Assembly (NCBI RefSeq): GCF_027579695.1
Contig: NC_083571.1
Location: 35,402,943-35,466,942, forward strand
From: Neoarius graeffei
Lineage: Eukaryota; Chordata; Actinopteri; Siluriformes; Ariidae
Reading direction: 5' to 3'
DNA length: 64,000 bases
Each line of letters opens with the position of its first letter. Within the stretch, counting starts at the first letter, position 1. The notes beneath the pieces are model-generated. The model searched no databases. It was not told the origin of the DNA and was given only the letters and a program-made list of their open reading frames with translations. Position numbers and translations under genes: made by a program. Positions 20,863 through 33,324 of the stretch are shown here, piece after piece.

Positions 20863-23800
20863 AAAAAGACAGCAGTTAATACAGCAAGAAAAAAAAAACT
20901 ATTACTGGAGGAGTTTATGAGCTACCTGACAGATCAGCTAGTTGTATACTTGCTTGCCAGAAGAAGGCTGTTCCACCACTTGAGTCAGGACAGAGAGGAG
21001 TCTTGATGCAGGTCTTCCTTGTATCTTAAAGTATGGTGGTCCGAGTCAGTGGAATTATGTTCGGGACTTGATGGGAATTTTGTTCAAAGTAGTGTTTTTA
21101 GTGCCTTCAGGTAGATGGGGTCTTTTTTTGGCTTTGTAGACAAGGAAATCCAGGAAAAGAAAAAGCTACAAAAGGGTGATGTGGGAGAACTTTAAAACCT
21201 ATGGAGACCCAGAGACCCTTGTTGTTCAAAGTTCATTTGCTCTCTAACTATTGCTGATGGACTTGTCCTTTACACATACGCTTCAAACAGATCTGGCTGT
21301 GCAGAAGACCAGATTTTAATCCTTGGCCCAGTCTCTATGTGGGCCCATAGCAAAACAAGACAGTTCAAGGTTATGTGTACTGCTGTAACCTAACTGCAAG
21401 TAAATCTTCCTTGGTTTGTAAGATCTTACTATTCAGTTGGGAGTTTACTTCCTGTTTCAAAACATTCGAATCATGTCCCAGGACTGCCAAAGTCACAGTT
21501 GGGACTTGATCAAGACCCCCTACCATAATTTGCTCAGGTTGGCTTTTGTTAGCATTCTGTCTCATTTGGTGACTCACCAATTTAGCTGCATGTGGGATGT
21601 TCTAGAAGAGCCATCACCTGTGATTGCCACCACCTGTCTGCTTATTGGTTGTGGGGAAACAGACTAGAGCTCTGTTCTTCATACATCAACAAATCCAAGA
21701 TTTATAAAACAGGTATGCCATTCGAAAAAGATTAATTCAGTTATTTGAATGTGTATGCAAACAGACAGTATTTAGAGAAGTCTAGTGGGTAAAAATGCAT
21801 ATTACAGATACTAATGCATTTCTTCACTATTATATGCTCTTTTCCCTCCATTAACAACCTCTCTTGCAGACCCAGATCTCTTTCTTCCTCTTTTCATCTT
21901 TTCATTTGTAATTTAACTATCCTGTAATTCCAGAGGATTTTAATGGACATGCTAAAATACCTTCTGGATTAGATGACTAATAGCAATCTGCTGTAGTGAC
22001 TAAAGCTATTGAAATTCAGCTTTTTCTCTCAGGAGAGATAACGGGGCACAGGCAGGGAGTCAAATAGGAAGGCAGACGACGATTGCCAGGAATTAGAATG
22101 TCCCTCTCACAGAGTCGGGCTCCTTGAGCATATGTCAAGTTGGATGGAAAGTTATAAATATTGAACAAACACTTGCTAAGTGGATAAGGGGAAGATTCAT
22201 GTATTGCATTCTGTCATTGGAAGAGTACATTAGATGAAACAGAGATGAGTGGGTGGTCCAGATAAGCTATAGACCTCATCCTTTGCTTTGACATGACAAG
22301 AAAATATGGCATTTCAGTAGTGTTTGGGCAACATTGCCAGCAATCTTGCCTGGCACTTTTGCAATCTTATTAAAGCAGGTCTGATTCTGAACATTTGTGA
22401 TAAATGGTGATGGACAGATTTTTGGACTTTGTATTCCAGTCTCACTATGACAGTGTATGTTTTGGCTGGAGCTCTTTCCATGACCTCATCCTGTTGCTCC
22501 ATATCAGGATGTTCAGCAGAACAGCATGGAAGCATGCAACAATCTCAAATTTCTTTTAAAAACATATGTTTATAACCAGGCTTAAATCATGACTGAAGAA
22601 ATTCCCTTGCTGTTGCTGTATTCTTGAATTATTTATAGTTTAGCAGATTCCTGACAGTTGCTAAAAACCTGTTCAGACTGGACCGTGACAGTTTGATTCA
22701 TTAAGAATATTACAAGAATGTAAAGAAGAAATGTCTAAAATGTGGATTTTCTTTTAAGCTGAGTAGTTAATTTTTTTTTCCAGAATGTAACAAAACACAG
22801 CCAGAACATTGCATCCTATAATCACAATTTTGATATTTGGAACTTGTAACATAGGTTGAACATGTATTGTTTGTTCCAAAAACTACTGACTAGGTCACCC
22901 ACTATACACACAAATTTGATGTTAAATATACATTGCAGTGGATCCATAATTGCATTTGGTTTGGCCTGGAGGTCATACTGTTGTCAGGTTTATGTGCTTG
23001 GCAGGCATCAAATTCCAGTAGTTGTTTACCAAACCTGGCAGAAGAGGACTTGGAATGAGGGAGAGAGAAACCTAGTGGATTTTAAGGGCTAAAACAAATC
23101 AGCTCACCAACATCCACTAACTTTGGTCCAGGCTTATTAGATTGCTGAGAGTATCTTGGTAGCAGAGATTTTGCTGTTTGCCCATTGACTTGATCCATGG
23201 AGCTTTAGACAAAATCTTAAGAATGAAGTGCTCCAACATAGCACTTATATTTCAAAATTTATCTTGAGATTTTGAAAAGAAAGTCTACAGAAACCATGCG
23301 TCAGTTTCTAAATCTTAGAAAAGCTAGAGTAAAAACATGAAACATGGTCCACATCTTTGCCAAAGGGAAAGTTTTAGTCATATTGTTTTTATCTGCAGCT
23401 TTAGGGAAAGATGGAGCATTGTTTTCTGTGGTCATGATGAAACTTTAGCAATGATGAGATATTTTTGTTTTAAATTCTTGAAGCAAAGTGAAGTCCCTTA
23501 AACACTTGAACCCCTTTTCTTCAAAGCTTCAAATTTGTCATTTTAACCATCATCCTTGTTCGTATGACATAATGGAGAGTTGCATAATTGCAAATACTGT
23601 TGTTTATCATTATTAGCAAATGGAAAGTGAACATTATCTTTTATGCTATTGGAAACATGAAATGTTAATGAAGAAACAAAGCCACATCCAGAAGTCCAGA
23701 CTCTACAATCTGTACATACATGGATTCTCCCAAATTGTGAAAATCCTCAATAAATGCAAATCTACTGTCTTCATGCTGATCGACTTAGCCTGACTTAACC

Positions 23801-24455
23801 CTTTGTCCTGGAAAATCTCTAATTATAAATATAGTGATATTATTTCTAACTAATTGACTACATTGTGTTCATTCTTTTAAGAATTTTGCTGTGCAGATGA
23901 TCCAGATATTCCAATTCTGTCATTCTGGACATGTCTTGAAAGAAGCTGAACCATGGCTCTGCAACAATAAAGTGCTTAAAATCTCAACCTCAATGAGGAA
24001 AAAGAAGAAAACCTCCATGGGCAGGTCATTTGTGAAAAACCCTGCCGGTGAAAGCAAATGGATCACTGTACAGTTGAGTTCTCTTTGGGCACAAGAGCTC
24101 AATGTGATACAAAATACCAGCTGAGATATAACCTTTTCTATCCATGTCTTCACCACATGATAGGTGAAGTGAACAACGCATTCCCTAGTGGGGGTAGAGC
24201 TAATAAAGGGCACTCAAGCTCACAATCCAGCAGCTGATGAATTCCACAGTGAAGATGTTCCATGCCTTATTGCAGCACCTTGCATCATTATCCTCGGCAA
24301 AGAGGAGATCCTGGTTTCAAAACCAGGCAAAAAATAAAAGAAAGATGGTGTCATGACAAGTTCCTTGTCCCTTTCTGGAATTCTGTACATGGCAGAGAGC
24401 TGTTTCAAAGATGTAGGAAATGGAACAATTTTAAGAAACTTTAACATGTTAACCA
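20863..24455. other. Unannotated stretch of 3.6 kb
   Basis: AT-rich with no gene recognised. It contains the second member of the old repeat pair (21990-22110). Open frames of 60-97 codons scattered here share no motif with known families. Confidence 0.35.
21990..22110. repeat. Second member of the old dispersed repeat pair
   Basis: Diverged relative of 20200-20360: 'actaaagctattgaaa..tctcaggagagataacgg..gggagtcaaataggaaggc'. Confidence 0.4.
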
Positions 24456-24457
24456 AT

Positions 24458-24592
24458 ACACCCATCCATCCATGATCTATAGCACTTATTTGTCATGTTC
24501 ATGGGGGAAACTAGAGCCAATCCCAGCTGACTTCAGGTGAGAGGTGGGGTTCACCCTGGGCAGGTCACCAATCCATCACAGGGTTGTTAACC
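24458..24592 (-). repeat. Old V-SINE 3' fragment
   Basis: 'atccatccatgatctatagcacttat..gccaatcccagctgacttcaggtgagaggtggggttcaccctgg' is a diverged antisense copy of the SINE 3' half. No target duplication is visible. Confidence 0.65.
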
Positions 24593-25899
24593 AATATACT
24601 GTACTTATAGTTAAAAAGAATCTGTTTGGGATCCCTGACTTGGGAGTCATGTCTGGCGGTGGTCAGGGGTTGCTCCTCTAGAGGATCTAGCACAGGATTT
24701 GTAATCATATGAAATGACTAATTTGTCTCTTTTTTGGGGGGACTATATTAGGAAATCTGACTCAGCACAATCAAAACTAACTGCAGGTTCTGGCTTTCAT
24801 TCTAATCTGAGATCTCTAATGAGCATGTCAGGGGCAGTAGTTTAGAAATAACAAAATAATTGCTTGTTTTGAGTCATTACATCAACTGCCTGAAGATAAC
24901 ACCAAACCTCCACTTCAGAGTGACAACTTTACAAGATCCACACTGTTTCCTTACACACACTTACCTTTCCCCATTCTGGACTCAATTATTCAAGCAGCAC
25001 TAAAAAAACCTGTAAAATATTGGTAAACAATAGCCCAGGACAGACTTTGGCACTTTTGACACACACTGATGTCATCATTATCAACCAGTTCCCTCAAGTC
25101 AAAGAAGCACAACATAGTTATTATTTCACTCTCAAAGAAAACCAGGAGCAAACAATCAGAAATTAATTATGGATAGAAAGTCAGGGAAGCAAAAGCAAAC
25201 AAAAAGAAAAGTCTGAACAAGACACAAAAGGTGACAGTAAAGGAGGGTGGATGGACTAGATGTCCACAGCGACAAAAAAATGAGAAAATAAACAAGACAG
25301 TACGGTAACTCAAGGAAAAGGGGACGAAACGGTTAAAATGGAAGAGAAATATACCAAATTAAACAACAACAAAAAAAATAACAAAAGGAGGAAAAAACAA
25401 ACAACAAAGGGACAGGAAAAGATAAAAGAAAGAAAGACAAAAATATCGAGCTCTAATGGGTGTGTGGAGAACACGGAGACAACCAACCGGTCGCAGGTAA
25501 TGATTCATGACAAAGTAATGTAACACACCATGTGTGCAAGATGTAACACTTCCAATCAAATGTTTTCCTGTGCTGATTGTGTTAAAGAGATGACAAACAG
25601 CTCAGCCTTGATAATGTTCCTTAACATGGCAGAATCCAACTGCTAGGTTCAGTTAGTATCAACAATAAAAAGGGACTTTTCTTAGTCATTTATGAACATT
25701 CCAGTTTGCAGGGAAGTGTTGATTATTCCTGAGAGTTTTGTCTTGTTTCCACTTTCACAGATATACTTTAAAAACAACAGACAGTTGGTCCACAAATATT
25801 GTGAAATGCGTATATCTGCATGGTTCTAAACTTCTACAAGAACATCATGTAATATTTAGCTCTCATTTAGTGCTTCATATGCTCTGAGAAACAAGGGAT
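24593..25899. other. Unannotated stretch of 1.3 kb
   Basis: An A-rich, lysine-coding frame at 25338-25523 reflects base composition rather than a gene. Nothing else was recognised. Confidence 0.35.
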
Positions 25900-25907
25900 G
25901 TTTAAGG

Positions 25908-26338
25908 TAGTGTTGTAGTACTCAAGACCAGTCTTGTGTCTCAAGGCCACTTTTAGAAGTTATCGGTCTTGTCTCGGAACCGACTGCATTTTTACTTGGT
26001 CTTGTCTCAGTCTTGGGCATAGAAGACTCAGGATTTTATTTCAAGACTGATCAAGACCACAACTGTGAGAATCATTCTAAATTGTCTGTGCAGTGTCTGA
26101 TTTATTTGTTAACATTGTTACTGTGAATGGATGTAAAATTTCTTGCTTTCAATGCAACCAATTAGATGACTCATTGCTAATTTTAAATTTTTCTTCCTGT
26201 TAATAGCCATCACCCCTTCTTACACACTGGTCTGGTCCTGACTCGGTTTCACCCTGCCTTGGTCTTGACTTGATCTCAACTCCTCAAAGTCTTGGTCATG
26301 ACTTGGTCTCGGTTCAGGTGGTCTTGATTACAACACTA
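25908..26338. mobile_element. hAT-type MITE
   Basis: The ends are TAGTGTTGTA and TACAACACTA in inverted orientation, with the inner 'CAAGACCA' and 'GGTCTTG' also inverted. The 8-bp flanks GTTTAAGG (25900-25907) and CTTTAAGG (26339-26346) differ by one base, matching the 8-bp target duplication of hAT transposons. The interior repeats 'ggtcttgactc'-like words and has no gene. Confidence 0.7.
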
Positions 26339-26346
26339 CTTTAAGG

Positions 26347-27485
26347 GTTCATTGGATAGTTAAGACCTTTTTAGCCTTTCTTCCTAATATGGCAACAGGG
26401 ACAACTGAAGAACCCTTAAGAGCTCAAAATGTTTGAAGAACATAAAACACTGCTTTCTTCTCAAAATACTTGTTGGTGAAAAACATTTCTCCAGTTTCCC
26501 CTATTCAAGACCCAGATGTTTTCAAATCCTAGAAACACCCATGGTTACAAGGACGAAAATAACAAACTCAGTCAAACAATAACATCTCCGGTTTGTTGTT
26601 AGCTCGTTGCTTGACATGTATGGCTGCTGGCAGCGTTTCCAAAATAGCTCATACTTGGCCAGAAAGAGACACACGGTTTGGGAGAACATTTCTACACCAA
26701 ATGCTAATGGCCAAACTAATCAAATGTGCTGTCAATCCCGATGAAATGTTGCATGCGCCAGAATTGAATAGATGTCAATTTAATTTTAGATGGAGACACT
26801 CGCTAGTGCAAAGGCATGGACTTGCACAGGCACTCACTCTTCACTCGCACTTAATTCTACAAAAACATCTAAAAACATCAAGCTGCCTCAGATTTCACTA
26901 CTCTCGTGTAACAGAACTGATTCCCTCTTGGGAGATGACGGTTCATTTAGCTGATGAGTTTAATTGTGTGTGTTGGAGCAGGAGAAACATTAATCCACAT
27001 TGGTGTTTTCTCAAACATCCCATGAATCACATCGGGTGTGTTGGATGATGGAATCAACAGAGCTAATCTCAAGGCCTGGAGGCCAACAATGCTGTGCAGA
27101 TTAGTTTTTTTTTTCCTCCTGCACCTGATTCAGCTTATGAGCTAATTAGTGAATTTTTCATGAGTTGGATCAGGTGTGGTAGAGCAGGGAAAAACACAAT
27201 ACACAGATTGAGAAGCAAAGTCCCAGGGTACACCCAAATGTCAGTTCCATTTCTGGAAACACCTTGCTTTGCATGATTTAACATAGACAGGAGTAGAACT
27301 TGTCAGCTAATATTTTAGCCCTTTGCAAGCTCGGGGTGCAGGAAAGAAAAAAAAGTGGCACCAGGAACTGCTGAAGTGTAAAGTTTTAGCAGTGATTACC
27401 AAAGCAGGGCTTGTATGGATCCTGGAGCATCATGGGGTCAAAATCCAGTATGGGACAAAAAACCCCTGCATATTTATTTCATACA
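26347..27485. other. Unannotated stretch with one 151-codon frame
   Basis: 26593-27048 (+) is open for 151 codons, but its translation has no motif I recognise, no splice context and no homologue in the window. It may be chance or a conserved non-coding block. Confidence 0.3.
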
Positions 27486-27935
27486 CCCTGGTGAAAAATA
27501 AATGTGCTAAGTGTACTAAAATTTAGCATACTTTTGTGTACTTGAAGCCACACTAATCATCAATATACTTCAAGTGTGTTTATGATTAGTTAACTTGAGG
27601 CATGCTATTTTGGAACAACTAATTTTGTACTAAATATATTTTAATTGTAATTAAATTGTAGAAAAGTGCAACTTGAAGTGTATTTAGTGTACTTTTATGT
27701 GCTAAATTACACATAACTTTCACTTAAAGTATATTTTAGTATAATATATTTCTATAAAGTGTAATATAGTATAATTATTTTAAAGTGTGTTAAAAGTGTT
27801 AGCGTGAAAGCGTGATGTTAGTATACTTTTTATATATTTACAAAAAGTACAATTTGTGTAAGTACATTTTCAATATACTATTGAAAATATGAATATACTT
27901 TAAATACAATAAAATACATTTATTTTTCACCAGGG
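27486..27935. mobile_element. 450-bp TIR MITE (CCCTGGTGAAAAATAAATGT ends)
   Basis: CCCTGGTGAAAAATAAATGT at the left is the exact complement of ACATTTATTTTTCACCAGGG at the right. The interior is rich in 'gtatactt/aagtata' words. No clear target duplication and no coding sequence. The ends and interior resemble the larger element at 37379-38617. Confidence 0.85.
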
Positions 27936-28041
27936 CATGAACAATTCATTAGCTCTTGTATCACTTTGTTTAATATAGAAGTAACTTTGACTAAATCTCA
28001 GTCATGGTAACATCCAATTTAGCCAAGTTAGTAACTTGGTA

Positions 28042-28394
28042 GGTGGCACGGTGGTGTAGTGGTTAGCATTGTTGCCTCATATGAAGAAGGTCCTGGGTTC
28101 GAGCCCAGTGGCCGACGGGAGCCTTTCTGTGTGGAGTTTGCATGTTGTCTGCGTGGGTTTCCTCCGGGTGCTCTGGTTTCCCCCACAGTCCAAAGATATA
28201 CAGATTAGGTTAATTGGTGGCTCTAAATTGACCGTAGGTGTGAGTGTGAATGGTTGTTTGTCTCTGTGTCAGCCCTGCAATGATCTGGTGACTTGTCCAG
28301 GGTGTACCCTGCCTTTCGCCCATAGTCAGCTGGGATAGGCTCCAGCTTGCCTGTGACCCTGCACAGGATAAGCAGTTACAGATAATGGATGGAT
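28042..28394 (+). mobile_element. V-SINE, full length, with 12-bp target duplication
   Basis: It has the tRNA-like head 'ggtggtgtagtggttagc' with a B-box-like 'gggttcgagcc', the body 'tggagtttgcatgttgtctgcgtgggtttcctccgggtgctc', and the tail 'cagctgggataggctccagcttgcc..ggatggat'. Flanked by AGTAACTTGGTA at 28030-28041 and 28395-28406. Retroposed, non-coding, transcribed by RNA polymerase III when active. The frame at 28069-28338 is SINE sequence, not a gene. Confidence 0.92.
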
Positions 28395-28629
28395 AGTAAC
28401 TTGGTAAACAATGACTACAAAGTTTAGCTTTTGCAACGCAAATAAAATGAATGCTCATGTTAGACTGTAATAAGGTGATAGAACTTAGACAAAATTATTT
28501 TATCTCCCAGTTCACAGGACACGTCAACTTTGCAGTCTTTACAAGCAGTGAGCGATTTATCATCAGACAAATCAGTACTAGAGTCTATAATGGGTTATTT
28601 TACGCTCACATCCTTTTTAGCATTGCTAT

Positions 28630-29755
28630 TGCTGGGTTTCAGTCACATGAATTTTCTTAGCGGTTTTACCAGAAGTGAAATAGCTGGTGGTCTAAACGGC
28701 TGCTATAGTGTAAACAACTAGCGATAACTTAGAATATGCTCGTAATCTCGAAGCCACTGCTCACTTTAGATATATTCAGAAGATTGCTATGTGCAATGGA
28801 ATCGACCCCTACAGTCTGGGGAAAAAAGGATTTGTCATACGATCTCGAAAACTACCCTTCAGTCGAGTTCCCCGACATCTCGAACTATCTGGTGTTGCAG
28901 ACATCCTTCTACACCACAAAACAGATGAAAGCATGGAAGAGTATGGAGGCTTACAGCTTTTTTAGATGTAGCTGGGTAAAGGACCTCAGTATCAAGTCGC
29001 TGCCGAATGAATCCTATATTGTTTTTGCCCGTGTATGTTTTTTTTTAAAGCTTTTCATTTGCGTCTTTACAACAAAGTGCTGCAAGTTGAAGTGTAAACA
29101 AACAACAGTTTGCTTGATTCTCACTTGTGTTCACTCTTATCTCTCAGGTAAATCATTCACAAAGCTCATCAGAAACCCCTTTAAAGACCTGGATCTTAGT
29201 TAAACAAGACGGAGAAGTGATAACGGTGCATTGTGACTGTATGGCTGGGTAAGAATTTTGTCACGACCTTCATGCATATGGACTGAGTGAGGAGTAAACA
29301 AAGAAACAGCTGGGGACTTTAGCGCTTCATGGCTAAAAAAACTACTGTAAAATAATGACACATAGCAAGATAAGTACTTGGAAAACACTAAGGACATAGC
29401 TGAGAGGGAGATACAAACCTTTCACCAAGTGATCACTGTAAACTCAAGCATGCTTCAACTCAGCTCCCTTCGATTTCAGTGAGAGGTTCAAAAGCCACCT
29501 TTCTCAACATCTTTTTGTGAAATCCTGTGTTCGTTCACCCTTTTTTATTAGTTCACGGGGAACCCTGAAGAAACTTTTATCAGTTTCACGGTTTGATTGA
29601 TTCGAACAACCTAAAACAACACAAGTGTAAGGCATTTTTCATGCGAGCAATGCACCTTCTCTGTACAAACGCTTTGTCAACTGAGCTTTGGTAGACCACC
29701 AGCTAAAGTTTTGAATAACTAATGAGGTGGATGTGACATCACATGAAACCCAGCA
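28630..29755 (+). mobile_element. ISL2EU-like transposon, internally deleted, carrying YqaJ/SWIM exons
   Basis: TGCTGGGTTTC at 28630 is inverted as GAAACCCAGCA ending at 29755. A second inner inverted block 'TAGCTGGTGGTCTA' lies about 50-60 bp inside each end. Directly outside both ends is AT (28628-28629, 29756-29757), the 2-bp duplication I associate with ISL2EU. The interior encodes the start of a YqaJ/SWIM protein, the second gene of that group. The THAP transposase gene and the remaining YqaJ exons are absent, so the copy is non-autonomous. Confidence 0.75.
28796..29248 (+). CDS. YqaJ/SWIM-type transposon protein, exons 1-2 (partial)
   Basis: Exon 1 is 28796-29032, intron 29033-29147 (gtatg..ctcag), exon 2 29148-29248 followed by donor gtaag. 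Exon 1 begins MESTPTVWGKKDLSYDL and contains 'NYLVLQTSFYT' and 'MEAYSFF..SWVKDL'. Exon 2 reads 'VNHSQSSSETPLKTWILV' and ends 'VHCDCMAG', the CxC half of a SWIM zinc finger. From family knowledge, full proteins continue with CSH, a linker and a YqaJ exonuclease domain, and are widespread in fish next to THAP transposases. Here the frame is open through both exons and all three splice sites look good, but everything after the first half of SWIM is deleted. The upstream in-frame ATG at 28736 is less likely because family similarity starts at 28796. Confidence 0.75.
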
Positions 29756-30020
29756 ATTCAGTACTTAAGTATTATTAGTCCTGGATTTCATTGATTTTGG
29801 TACTGGATGGATGAAATGTCCTGGAAGTTGAAAATTGTTAAAGAGGATGTATCTTAAACAGTATTTTTGTGACTTGAACAATTCTAGAAGAATTTGTTAA
29901 TGGAATTTCAGTTTTTTTATTTTTATCAAAAAACAAACAAACTTACCAGTAGCCATGTTTTCATTAACCTCCTTCATTCACAATTTGAAATTGTGAACTT
30001 AAAAACAAGCAATGGAACCT

Positions 30021-30391
30021 CATCTCATCATCTCTAGCCGCTTTATCCTGTTCTACAGGGTCGCAGGCAAGCTGGAGCCTATCCCAGCTGACTACGGGCG
30101 AAAGGCGGGGTACACCCTGGACAAGTCGCCAGGTCATCACAGGGCTGACACATAGACACAGACAACCATTCACACTCACATTCACACCTACGGTCAATTT
30201 AGAGTCACCAGTTAACCTAACCTGCATGTCTTTGGACTGTGGGGGAAACCGGAGCACCCGGAGGAAACCCACGCGGACACTGGGAGAACATGCAAACTCC
30301 ACACAGAAAGGCCCTCGCCGGCCACGGGGCTCGAACCCGGACCTTCTTGCTGTGAGGCGACAGCGCTAACCACTACACCACCGTGCCGCCC
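30021..30391 (-). mobile_element. V-SINE, full length, antisense, 12-bp target duplication
   Basis: Runs from 'catctcatcatctctagccgctttatcctg' to the complement of the tRNA-like head '..cgctaaccactacaccaccgtgccgcc'. Flanked by GCAATGGAACCT at 30009-30020 and 30392-30403. Little diverged from other copies, so comparatively young. Confidence 0.93.
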
Positions 30392-30403
30392 GCAATGGAA
30401 CCT

Positions 30404-31720
30404 TGAATTTTGAAAAAAAAATTTACTCCCACATGAGGTAGCTTTTCAGACGATTTCTTAAAGCAATATTTTGTGAAATTGAAATGGAAGCACATTATTT
30501 CACATTTTAGTCACATGACATGAACACACACCATTCGCAATTGTGTTTTGTTGAAATGTTTTTTTTTTAATCGCTTCTATTTTGCAATGGAAACCCAGAT
30601 AGAGAGGCACCATACTTAACAATCAAGTCATAAAACTGGGTAGTTGAGGGTTAAAGGTCCAACAGCTGCTCCTAAGAACATTGATTGTTCTTGGATTTGA
30701 ACTTGCAACCTTCCAGGAGCTGATGCAGAATCATAATCACAGATCTAGCCCTGCTTTTATGCAAAATATTCAGTCAATGTGGTTCTCAAGCTCAGTACCA
30801 GTCTACAAAAGCTCCCTGCTTGTCAGTGCATTTCTGCTCAAGTTATATTTGATGGAAGTGTCCATGTCTTCTTAACCTGATAATCCCAAATCTAATTTGA
30901 TCTGTCTTAAGAAAGAGCGAGGGATTGAACTTCATTCAGAGCACGAAAGCCAAAAATGTTCAGAGATTCATATCTCGCCTTCGTCGGTCTCAGAAACGAT
31001 GAAGCAATTAGGTGTAGAGCCAGACTGATATTTGTATTTTAGGGAAAGATGGAGACAGATTTAAAGGAGATGGGGGTCGTTGTAAAAAACAAGATGATAT
31101 CTGGCAAGGCAAAGAGTGGATACTATGATAATTTAGAGAATTGTTATCTGGATATAAGGGTATCATTTTGCAAGGTACATGTTGAGTATCTGGCTTCAAA
31201 TAGACTACCTTTAAATAAGAAAGCATTTTGTCAATGTGTACATTTGATTGAGATCCTGATACTGCAGCTGGAAGTACAGTATGCTGATGATATCCTGCTT
31301 CTCTAGACATACTCTGTAGACTGCTATTCATCATTCTGAATTAAGTTATATTCCATTAAATAAACAGTTGCAGTCGGATGGTTGTGCAGGGACAGTGGAT
31401 GCTCGGCGGCACATTGTTCCAGGTGATTGCCTGACTAATCTGATTTTGTCTGGATGTGCACCCTCATGCTGCAGAGTTTCTTTATGCATGTGCACCACAA
31501 AGCGTGCATAATAGGGCACATTAAGCATACTCGCTGACCCAGAAAATGGTACAATCAAACCAGTTAGTGATGCAATACCTTCAGCAGTTTCATGGCAGCT
31601 TTTCTAAAGGGGCTTGTGTGATATTTAGTTAAACATTACTAGGTCCAGTCTCACAGCTCTTACTGTATATTGTGAAGGATAGCAAAACACGGTTGTTTAA
31701 AACTCTTAGATTTTTACATA
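30404..31720. other. Unannotated stretch with a repeat relic at 30640-30725
   Basis: 'ttgagggttaaaggtccaacag..ggatttgaacttgcaaccttcc' resembles part of a common fish repeat containing 'cttgctcaagggcc'. The rest shows nothing. The frame at 31049-31306 ends in 'VQYADDILLL', but its context is not that of a reverse transcriptase. Confidence 0.35.
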
Positions 31721-31880
31721 TACTAGCGCATCTCAAAAAATTAGAATACCATGAAAAAGTTCCTTTTTTTCATAATTTAATTCAAAAAAGGAAGCTTTCA
31801 TATATTCTATATTCATTACATGTAAAGTGAAATATTTAAAGCCTTTTCTGTTTTAATTTTGATGATTATGGCTTATAGCT

Positions 31881-32253
31881 GGGCGGCATGGTGGTGTAGT
31901 GGTTAGCGCTGTCGCCTCACAGCAAGAAGGTCCAGGTTCGAGCCCCGTGGCTGGCGAGGGTCTTTCTGTGCGGAGTTTGCATGTTCTCCCTGTGTCCACG
32001 TGGGTTTCCTCCGGGTGCTCCGGTTTCCCCCACAGTCCAAAGACATGCAGGTTAGGTTAACTGGTGACTCTAAATTGACCGTAGGTGTGAATGTGAGTGT
32101 GAATGGTTGTCTGTGTCTATGTGTCAGCCCTGTGATGACCTGGCGACTTGTCCAGGGTGTACCCCGCCTTTCGCCCGTAGTCAGCTGGGATAGGCTCCAG
32201 CTTGCCTGCGACCCTGTAGAACAGGATAAAGTGGCTACAGATAATGAGATGAG
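31881..32253 (+). mobile_element. V-SINE, full length, inside Tc1; 13-bp target duplication
   Basis: Head 'gggcggcatggtggtgtagtg', B-box-like 'aggttcgagcc', tail '..cagataatgagatgag'. Flanked by ATGGCTTATAGCT at 31868-31880 and 32254-32266. The insertion post-dates the Tc1 element. Confidence 0.93.
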
Positions 32254-32382
32254 ATGGCTTATAGCTCATGAAAATCAGAAATCCAGTATCTCAAATTATT
32301 AGAATATTCCCTAAGATCAATCAAAAAAAGGATTTACAATACAGAAATGTCCAACTTCTGAAAAGTATATTCATTTATACAC

Positions 32383-33324
32383 TCAATACTTGGTTGGGGC
32401 TCCTTTACCATGAATTACTGTATCAATGCGGTGTGGCATGGAGGTGATCAGTCTGTGGCACTGCTGACGTGTTATTGAAGTCCAGGTTGCTTTGATAGTG
32501 GCCTTCAGCGTATCTCTATTTTTGGGTCGGGTGTTTCTCATCTTCCTCTTGACAATACCACATTGATTCTCTATGGGGTTCAGGTCAGGCAAGTTGGCTG
32601 GCCAATCAAACACAGTAATATCATGGTCAGCAAACCATTTGATAGTAGTTTTGGCACTGTGGGTAGGTGCTAAGTCCTGCTGGAAAAGGAAATCAGCATC
32701 TCCAAAAAGCTCATCAGCAGATGGAAGCGTGAAGTGCTCTAAAATCTCCTGGTAGATGGCTGTGTTGACTTTGGACTTGATAAAATATAGTGGACCAACA
32801 CCAGCAGATGACATGGCACCCCAAATCATCACAGACTGTGGAAACTTCACACTGGGCTTCAAACACCTTGGATTCTGTGCCTCTCCACTCTTCCTCCAGA
32901 CTCTAGAACCATGATTTCCAAATTAAATGCAAAATGTACTTTCATCTGAAAAGAGGACTTTGGACCACTGAGCAACAGTCCATTTCTTTCTCTCCTTAGC
33001 CCAGATAAGACACTTCTGACATTGTCTCTGGCTCAGGAGTAGCTTGATATTAGGAATGCGAAAGTTGTATCCCCTTTCTTGAAGATGTCTGTTCGTGATG
33101 GGTCTTGATACACTGACACCAGCCTCAGTCCACTGCTTGTGAAGCTCTCCCAACTTCTTGAATCAACTTTTCTTGACAATCCTCTCAAGACTGCAGCCAT
33201 CCCTGTTGCTTGTGCACCTTTTCCAGACACCCTTTTCAGCAATGACCTTTTGTGGCTTACCCTCCTTGTGGAGGGCATCAGTGATCATCTTCTGGACAAC
33301 AGTCAAGTTAGCAGTCTTCCCCAT
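32383..33324 (-). pseudogene. Tc1-like transposase pseudogene (DD34E)
   Basis: Starts at the complement of 33322-33324 ('MGKTANLTVVQKMITDAL..'), an HTH-containing N-terminus. The catalytic regions are 'LFSDES', 'FQQDLAPTHSAKTTIKWF' and 'LPDLNPIENQCG', so all three acidic residues of the DDE triad are present. The frame is broken at least twice. The N-terminal part shifts near 33150-33160 (after 'RIVKKS', a stop), and a stop follows 'STFCI' near 32923. The C-terminal part (32383-32862) is open and ends 'GKGAPTKY'. Full length would be near 340 residues. It cannot make an active protein as read. The SINE and hAT insertions lie outside the coding part. Confidence 0.88.

Noticed and set aside
25338..25523. 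Lysine-rich 61-codon frame
   Set aside because: Purine-rich low-complexity DNA; no supporting context.
28069..28338. Frames of 70-112 codons shared by many loci (also 29964-30302, 32000-32302, 41475-41684)
   Set aside because: All are V-SINE sequence; SINEs do not encode protein.
31049..31306. Frame ending in 'VQYADDILLL', resembling a reverse transcriptase YADD box
   Set aside because: None of the other reverse transcriptase motifs are upstream or in other frames, and the frame stops right after the box. Chance match.
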